Shown here piece after piece: positions 6,865 to 11,785 of a stretch of DNA of 11,785 bases. The translations under genes and the position numbers were made by a program. The notes under the pieces are model-generated. The model saw only the letters and a program-made list of their open reading frames with translations, had not been told where the DNA came from and searched no databases. The stretch covers positions 1 to 11,785 of the forward strand of contig SDWK01000216.1 in the NCBI GenBank assembly GCA_004195335.1, in the 5' to 3' direction. Positions within the stretch are counted from its first letter, which is position 1; every line of letters starts with the position of its first letter. The stretch is from Shewanella sp. GTDB taxonomy: Bacteria > Pseudomonadota > Gammaproteobacteria > Enterobacterales > Shewanellaceae.

Positions 6865-8811
6865 TTAATCACTCAGGTTCGATTGAACCCAGAGTTTCAC
6901 TTCACTGAATCGATACTTCTCTAATGTGGCAAATCCTTTGCAGGCGCGTAACTTTAACTTTGTGAAAATTGGCGTCGTTAAGCCACACAGAAAACGTGAC
7001 ACTAAAACGGGGCTCGATGCCTTACCTAACTTAGACAAAGCCTCAGCAGTCAGTTGGTTAAAATCAATCTCATTGAGAGACTTCAGGTGGGGAATTGGCG
7101 GTAACACTGCCAGCTCACCTCGACAAACCGAGCAAGCGCCACAATTTTGAGTCATCTGTTCATCGGCAAAGTACTGAGCCAGTTGACGACTCAAACAGCG
7201 ATCAGAGGTGAAAAAAGTTACCAACTGGTTGATTCGCTTTACTTCACTGGTCTCTTTATCGTTAAAACGTTCGAACAGGGATTGTTGTAGCTGTTCTCGA
7301 TCAAACTGAGTATCGATTATTTGATATACCTGTGTGATCTGCTTACTTTGCAGTTCAATCATTCCCTTTTCATCGAGGTAGTTGATGGCTTTCAATACCC
7401 GCTGACGATCACTGGCATAAGTGGTGTTAAGTTTATCGAAATTCACACTGGACCATATTTTGGCTTTATCGGCGCTGGTAAATATAGCCCGAATAAAGTC
7501 CCTCCGCTCCTCTTTAAACACCTCAATGATCTCTGCCTCAGGGATAAGATACTTGAACTTATACTCGGCAAAATAGCTGTATGTAGGCTTGATAATATTA
7601 AGCAGCTCAAGGTAGACCAAGAGTGTTTTTAAAGATAAGGGACGTATATTGGACTGGCTGGACAAACTGTTAAGCACAACCTCCCACTGAGCTTGTCCGA
7701 TACTCAACGCCCCCGCTTTAAGAATTTCATCGAGTACCACGCTGATGGCGCTCGACTCAGGCGTATCGCCATAAACAAAGTTCTCAAGTGTACTCAAGTT
7801 GTCGGCGTTGGCGAGCACTAAGCAATCGGAGTTTTGTCCATCACGCCCCGCACGTCCAATCTCCTGAGCGTAGTTTTCAATGGATTTAGGGAGATCATAA
7901 TGGGCCACAAAACGGATATCACTCTTATCTATCCCCATCCCGAAGGCGATGGTCGCGACGATGATATCTTGCTTGCCCGACATAAAGTCGTGCTGGATAG
8001 CCTGCCTGACCTCGGATGTCATACCTGCATGATAAGCCTTGGCAGGAATATTGCGCTGCGAAAGCCGCTCAGCAACGAATTCAGCAGTTTGCTGAAGGGT
8101 GACATAGATGATACCGGATTGATGAACTCTGGTTTCTAACCAGAGGACCAGCTGATCAATTTTGTCCCGACTCGCGACCCCTTTAACATTCAGATGAAGG
8201 TTGGAGCGATAAAACCCGGTCAGGGTTATGTTAGCCGAGTCTATGCCGAATTTACTGCCCATATCCTGTATCACCTTAGGTGTCGCCGTGGCGGTTAGCA
8301 GCAAGGTTTGAGGAATGTGCAACTCTTTTCGATAACGTGGCAGCTTAAGGTAATCGGGCCGAAAATTGTGGCCCCACTCGGAAATACAGTGAGCCTCATC
8401 GACCACCAAGAGTGAAATAGGTACTTCGCTGATGAACTGCCTGAATCGTTCATTGTTGAGTCTCTCAACAGAGATCATCAAAATTTTCACCTCACCCAGT
8501 CTCACTCCACGCATCACCTCCTGAGTTTGTTCCCGAGTCTGGCTGGAGTCGATACTGGCAGCGTTGATCCCCTTTGCCTGTAAAAATGACAATTGATCCT
8601 GAATCAAGGCTAACAAGGGTGAAACCACTAAGGTCAGATGGGGGAGCGCAATTGCCGGTAATTGATAACACAATGACTTACCTGAGCCAGTAGGAAATAT
8701 AGCCGCGGCGCTATGCCCCTGCAGCACATGGTTAATCACATCATATTGACCCGTCCTGAAATCTGAAAACCCGAAGTAAGTTTGTAATAAGGAATGAGGA
8801 GATTGGGTCAT
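6865..8811 (-). CDS. RecQ-family ATP-dependent DNA helicase
   Basis: A 648-residue superfamily 2 helicase, 3'-5' polarity by family. Visible motifs are motif 0 'FGFSDFRTGQ' (13-22), Walker A 'TGSGKS' (41-46), Walker B 'VVDEAHC' with DEAH at 138-141, 'LLTATATP' (171-178), and motif VI 'QEIGRAGRDG' (316-325). The four zinc-binding cysteines, 'RCLSR' Cys539 and 'NCGACSVC' Cys557, Cys560, Cys563, come more than 200 residues after motif VI. In E. coli RecQ they follow it closely, before the winged helix. The intervening 340-530 probably carries the winged-helix region. The tail (about 575-648) does not read as a clear HRDC domain. It is therefore likely a second RecQ type rather than the orthologue of E. 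coli recQ, and no symbol is given. Acts in DNA repair or recombination by inference. Confidence 0.9.
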   Translation of the reverse strand: MTQSPHSLLQTYFGFSDFRTGQYDVINHVLQGHSAAAIFPTGSGKSLCYQLPAIALPHLTLVVSPLLALIQDQLSFLQAKGINAASIDSSQTREQTQEVMRGVRLGEVKILMISVERLNNERFRQFISEVPISLLVVDEAHCISEWGHNFRPDYLKLPRYRKELHIPQTLLLTATATPKVIQDMGSKFGIDSANITLTGFYRSNLHLNVKGVASRDKIDQLVLWLETRVHQSGIIYVTLQQTAEFVAERLSQRNIPAKAYHAGMTSEVRQAIQHDFMSGKQDIIVATIAFGMGIDKSDIRFVAHYDLPKSIENYAQEIGRAGRDGQNSDCLVLANADNLSTLENFVYGDTPESSAISVVLDEILKAGALSIGQAQWEVVLNSLSSQSNIRPLSLKTLLVYLELLNIIKPTYSYFAEYKFKYLIPEAEIIEVFKEERRDFIRAIFTSADKAKIWSSVNFDKLNTTYASDRQRVLKAINYLDEKGMIELQSKQITQVYQIIDTQFDREQLQQSLFERFNDKETSEVKRINQLVTFFTSDRCLSRQLAQYFADEQMTQNCGACSVCRGELAVLPPIPHLKSLNEIDFNQLTAEALSKLGKASSPVLVSRFLCGLTTPIFTKLKLRACKGFATLEKYRFSEVKLWVQSNLSD

Positions 8812-8933
8812 AAAATAAGCCTGTCGAATAGGAAGAGAGTTTTCTTAAGCAGATATGATAGCACTGTTGGACGCGCTTGTTCGATGAGCGGCGCGGCACA
8901 TCAAAATTACCATCAGAATATTAGGCACTTACC

Positions 8934-8961
8934 ATTATAAACTGCTCACCTGTTCGCTTAA
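8934..8961 (-). promoter_or_regulatory. Candidate promoter of the RecQ-family gene
   Basis: On the minus strand a perfect -10 TATAAT (8939-8934) has a poor -35 TTAAGC (8961-8956) 16 bases away. Transcription would begin near 8926 and leave a leader of about 115 nt. The weak -35 keeps this tentative. Confidence 0.35.
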
Positions 8962-9011
8962 TATTGTGACAATAAACACTTATATCAAAACTTATGATAA
9001 TTATTGAGTTT

Positions 9012-9863
9012 CTAATTAAGCGTAAAATGCGCGATGATGGGATTGTGATCCGAAGCGTCGGTGACTTTGGACTCTGCATGATGAAAATCGAGTCCCCGGT
9101 AGTAAAGATGATCTAAGGCCAGACCAAAGAAACGCTGACGTTCATCCAGATGATACTCGGCTTCGCTTAATCCAAACCGCTTAGCAAACTCAGAGATCAG
9201 GTTAAGCCTGTCTTTTCTCCAGGTGTTAAAGTCACCGGCAAGAATTATCGGACCAGTATGTGCGCCGAGTTCGAGGCTCAAGGCTTCAAACTGCTCAGTA
9301 TAACGGGTCAGTTTCCAGTCAAAATTGATCCCATGTAGATTGACGACCAGCAGTGTCTCACCATTGGACAGAGGGTAATGAGTGACCAGTGCGGATTTCG
9401 CGAACCTGATCAATGGCTCTGTAGCATGAAACGCACAGGCACTACTGGCACTTGTTGTAGATAAATTCATCACTCCAAGTGACGTGCCAAACAGTTTAAA
9501 CGCCTTTGCCATAGCGACATTTAAGGAGTGTGAGGTGATAAAATCGACCATCTCGGTGGTCAGTCCGGCCTCTTGCAGCAACACGAGTTGACTGGAATGT
9601 GAGAGCCGCTTGAGCACGGGTTTCCAATTCTTGCGTTTTTGCTTGTAGATATTCCACACCGACACATTTAGCCTACCATCCAGATCCAAATACCCGCTGG
9701 ACGAGTGTTGAGAACACTGAGTTTGAAAGAGGGGTTCGACCAAATTAATCATCACCTTCGGCGTCCCGTTGGCGTGGTTAATCGCGCTGAAAGCCAGGAC
9801 TAAACTAATAGTAATAAAACAAACTGAAACCAGTAACCAGCGGGTTTTTGAGACAAATTTCAT
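9012..9863 (-). CDS. YafD-type endonuclease/exonuclease/phosphatase protein
   Basis: A 283-residue member of the EEP superfamily, resembling E. coli YafD (UPF0294). Residues 10-27 form an N-terminal hydrophobic segment, a membrane anchor or uncleaved signal. The EEP fold carries 'SVWNIYKQ' (Asn71), 'LLQEAG' (Glu98), 'NLHGINF' (His177), 'LAGDFNTWRKDR' (Asp211, Asn213), 'ALDHLYYRG' (Asp251) and 'SDHNPI' (Asp272, His273), so the metal-dependent active site looks complete. The substrate of this family is not established; nuclease or phosphodiesterase activity is inferred. The ATG at 9863 has no clear ribosome site, but the following residues fit the expected hydrophobic N-terminus. The gene is divergent from cls across 244 bp. 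Confidence 0.88.
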   Translation of the reverse strand: MKFVSKTRWLLVSVCFITISLVLAFSAINHANGTPKVMINLVEPLFQTQCSQHSSSGYLDLDGRLNVSVWNIYKQKRKNWKPVLKRLSHSSQLVLLQEAGLTTEMVDFITSHSLNVAMAKAFKLFGTSLGVMNLSTTSASSACAFHATEPLIRFAKSALVTHYPLSNGETLLVVNLHGINFDWKLTRYTEQFEALSLELGAHTGPIILAGDFNTWRKDRLNLISEFAKRFGLSEAEYHLDERQRFFGLALDHLYYRGLDFHHAESKVTDASDHNPIIAHFTLN

Positions 9864-9883
9864 TCAATAACATCTAAATATAA

Positions 9884-9927
9884 AACACTTAACTATCATC
9901 ATAAGTGTTGTAGGAAGAAAAAACCAA
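9884..9927 (-). promoter_or_regulatory. Candidate promoter overlapping an inverted repeat, YafD-type gene
   Basis: AACACTTA (9884-9891) and TAAGTGTT (9902-9909) form a perfect 8-bp inverted repeat with a 10-nt loop, in the divergent gap 9864-10107. On the minus strand TTGGTT (9927-9922) and TATGAT (9903-9898) are 18 bases apart, and the repeat overlaps this -10. It could be an operator or a leader hairpin followed by TTTATATTT. Rest of the gap: AT-rich, with no convincing cls promoter seen. Confidence 0.3.
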
Positions 9928-10107
9928 TAACGAGCGAATCTTCATAATCAAAAATCACGAGCAGTGAGCAGAAAATTAATTTTACTTGATACGTAATGTA
10001 ACTGCTTGGTTATCAGTTAAAAAATCTGTCATTTACCTGAAATTAAATGCACACTAAAAACGTTTAAATTTAGTCTAGGTTTCTACTCAATACTGGCGCA
10101 TTACTCA

Positions 10108-11157
10108 ATGGTACATTTTTATCAACTGCTGACTCTGGCAGGCTTCCTGCTCTACTGGGTCATTATTGCGGGCATTACCGCAAGAATTATTATCAAGCGT
10201 CGCTCTATCGGAGTCTCACTTGCATGGATGATGGTGATTTACATCATCCCTATCGTTGGCATTTTTGCCTACCTGCTTTTTGGTGAACAAAATATAGGTA
10301 GAACCCGTGCCCAACGTGCGAAAGAGATGTATCAACCCTATGCAGATTGGTTTGCTCATCTCTATCAAATCCGTCAATATCGGCCAAATATCTTAAGTTC
10401 ACACGCTCAATCAATCAGCGCCTTGTGTGAAAACCGATTAGGGATCCCCTCACTCGCCGACAATACGCTCGAATTACAATCGACACCCACGCAGATCCTG
10501 AGCTCTCTCATCAAAGATATTGATAGGGCAAAATCGACAATTCATCTGGAGTTTTATATTTGGCACCCCGGTGGTATGGCCGATGACGTGGCATTAGCAC
10601 TTATCAATGCCGCGAAGCGCAATGTATCCGTGAAATTATTATTAGATTCAGCCGGTAGCAATCAATTTTTTCGAAGCCAATGGCCAGCCATACTAGAAGC
10701 CGAGGGGATCCATATCGCCAGGGCGTTAAAGGTAAGCCCCATCAGAGTCCTGTTTCGACGCATGGATCTGAGAATGCACAGAAAGATAGTGGTTATCGAT
10801 AATGCCATTGCCTATACAGGTTCAATGAACCTGGTCGATCCAAGCTGTTTTAAGACCAATTCGGGTGTCGGACAATGGATAGATGTCATGGTCAGAATAA
10901 AAGGCACCACGGTCCCTCTGCTCAATGCCATTCAATCATGGGATTGGGAAGTGGAAACGAATCAACGTCAACTGCCCGAACTTCCCGTTTGTAAACCCCA
11001 TACCGAATCAGAAAAAGTCGATATGGTACAGGTGATCCCATCGGGTCCGGGAATGCCGGAAGAGATCATCCATGAAGTTCTGCTGCAGAGCATATATCAA
11101 GCCAAACATAAAATTGTGATAACAACCCCCTACTTTGTACCCAGCGAGAATCTGTGA
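10108..11157 (+). pseudogene. clsA: Cardiolipin synthase, C-terminally truncated
   Basis: A 349-residue ClsA-type protein. Two N-terminal membrane helices (about 7-29 and 36-58) precede phospholipase-D-like domain 1 with 'FYIWHPGGMADD' and the HKD motif His224-x-Lys226-x4-Asp231, then 'YTGSMNLVDP'. The frame stops at 'TTPYFVPSENL' with tandem TGA-TAG, just where domain 2 begins. The full E. coli ClsA is about 486 residues and continues there with 'LLHAI...', so about 137 residues and the second HKD motif are missing. Two HKD motifs build one active site, so this product should not condense phosphatidylglycerol to cardiolipin. None of the three frames downstream resumes the domain, so it is not a simple frameshift. 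The remainder is lost, displaced by insertion, or separated by misassembly. The start matches that of E. coli ClsA. Confidence 0.88.
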
Positions 11158-11301
11158 TAGGTTGGTCTCCAGGGTGGTTTCAGAGTCGGTGGAAGCCCAG
11201 ATTTATGTCTTTATGTCTGAACCCATAACCTCGCTCTTGCAGCCTACAGCTCATCGCTGCGGCTGAAGAACCCAATTGTCCACTCAAAAAGGAGCAATAT
11301 A
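11158..11301. other. Intergenic stretch after the cls break
   Basis: No gene, and no similarity to cls that I can see. It contains a tandem TTATGTCT x2 (11203-11218) and a small imperfect hairpin CAGCC...GGCTG around 11240-11266. It ends in the ribosome site of the next gene. No transposon end, tRNA or duplication of cls sequence is visible at the join. Confidence 0.5.
11291..11294 (+). promoter_or_regulatory. Ribosome binding site of the receiver gene
   Basis: AAAGGAG ends 7 bases before the ATG at 11302. It is the clearest Shine-Dalgarno site in the window and fixes this start. Confidence 0.8.
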
Positions 11302-11751
11302 ATGAATTATCGAGCCCTTATTTTCGATGATCAAAAAGAGATTCGACAAATATTATGGTCACTGTTCGATAACCGAGGATATGAAGTATTTACTTTTCCA
11401 CACCCAGCTTTATGTCCACTATCTGAAGTGAATGAGTGCCCGTGTCCAAAAGACCAAGCTTGTTCAGACGTAATTATATCAGACATGGATATGCCTTTTA
11501 AGGACGGGTTCGCTTTTATTGAAGAACAAATTAACAAAGGATGTAGATGTAATCATATTGCACTGATGTCCGGAGCGTTCACCAAGGAGCACTTTACTAA
11601 AGCAAATTCATTGGGAATAATGATATTCAAAAAACCATTCAGACTTTCAGAAATAAATCATTGGCTAGATCAAATTGAAAAAGATATTGCCCCGAAAAGA
11701 AAATTGTCAGATTGGTTTTTAAAAAGAATACCACAAAATAAGGAAGAATAG
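11302..11751 (+). CDS. Stand-alone cysteine-rich receiver-domain protein
   Basis: A 149-residue single-domain response regulator with no output domain. Receiver hallmarks are Asp9-Asp10 ('LIFDDQ'), phospho-acceptor Asp61 in 'IISDMDMP', Ser90 in 'LMSG' and Lys111 in 'FKKPF'. Between beta-2 and beta-3 there is a Cys-rich insert, Cys38, Cys46, Cys48, Cys54 ('CPCPKDQAC'), and a second pair Cys81/Cys83 ('CRC'). A basic tail follows ('PKRKLSDWFLKR'). I recall similar Cys-rich receivers mainly from anaerobic delta-proteobacteria such as Geobacter relatives, which cannot be checked here. Base composition differs from the neighbours: two sampled 60-base lines have 19-20 G/C, against 30 and 36 in cls lines. 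It may be laterally acquired or from another organism through misassembly. Partner kinase and role are unknown. Confidence 0.8.
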   Translation: MNYRALIFDDQKEIRQILWSLFDNRGYEVFTFPHPALCPLSEVNECPCPKDQACSDVIISDMDMPFKDGFAFIEEQINKGCRCNHIALMSGAFTKEHFTKANSLGIMIFKKPFRLSEINHWLDQIEKDIAPKRKLSDWFLKRIPQNKEE

Positions 11752-11766
11752 CATAAGGACCTATAT

Positions 11767-11785
11767 CTGTCTCTTATACACATCT
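11767..11785. other. Tn5/Nextera mosaic-end adapter at the contig end
   Basis: The final 19 bases read CTGTCTCTTATACACATCT, exactly the reverse complement of the 19-bp Tn5 mosaic end AGATGTGTATAAGAGACAG used in tagmentation libraries. Sitting flush at the end of the window, it is untrimmed adapter rather than genomic DNA. Confidence 0.95.

Noticed and set aside
7321..8139. Plus-strand open frames inside the RecQ gene
   Set aside because: They are antisense to conserved helicase motifs and show no domain of their own.
11158..11766. Insertion sequence or prophage end interrupting cls
   Set aside because: No transposase, terminal inverted repeat, target duplication or integrase can be seen in the 609 bases available, so no mobile element is annotated.

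Overview
The window looks like one whole contig of a draft assembly from a Shewanella-like marine gammaproteobacterium. The genus is inferred from protein recall (AnsA, YeaC, ClsA, YafD-type and CpxR-like proteins, DUF885 lipoprotein, M14 carboxypeptidase) and from hairpin-rich intergenic repeats of a kind I associate with Shewanella; no database was searched. The last 19 bases (11767-11785) are exactly the Tn5/Nextera mosaic-end adapter, so genuine DNA ends at or before 11766.

Layout. 1-346: gene-free DNA packed with hairpins and repeats. 488-1501 (+): type I L-asparaginase, convergent across a perfect hairpin with a minus-strand group of a small zinc-ribbon membrane protein, a YeaC/DUF1315 protein overlapping it by ATGA, and upstream of both an M14 cytosolic-carboxypeptidase-like enzyme (2249-3376). 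3377-3994: gene-free repeats, including two inverted copies of the repeat at 227-346. 3995-4675 (-): orphan CpxR-like response regulator with a Fur-box-like palindrome at its predicted transcription start. 4900-6678 (-): DUF885 lipoprotein peptidase. 6865-8811 (-): RecQ-family helicase with an unusual position of its zinc cysteines. 9012-9863 (-): YafD-type endonuclease/exonuclease/phosphatase protein. 10108-11157 (+): cardiolipin synthase, divergent from the previous gene and cut off before its second catalytic HKD motif. 11302-11751 (+): AT-rich, cysteine-rich stand-alone receiver protein unlike the rest of the window.

The genes are mostly independent housekeeping or accessory units, many with their own terminator. 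The main candidate operon is zinc-ribbon/YeaC, possibly with the M14 gene. I see no defence system, prophage, CRISPR array, RNA gene or intact mobile element. The points most worth a second look are the right-hand end (broken cls, foreign-looking receiver, adapter), where insertion and chimeric assembly must be told apart, the inverted repeat family around the asparaginase-to-M14 block, and the possible Fur site.
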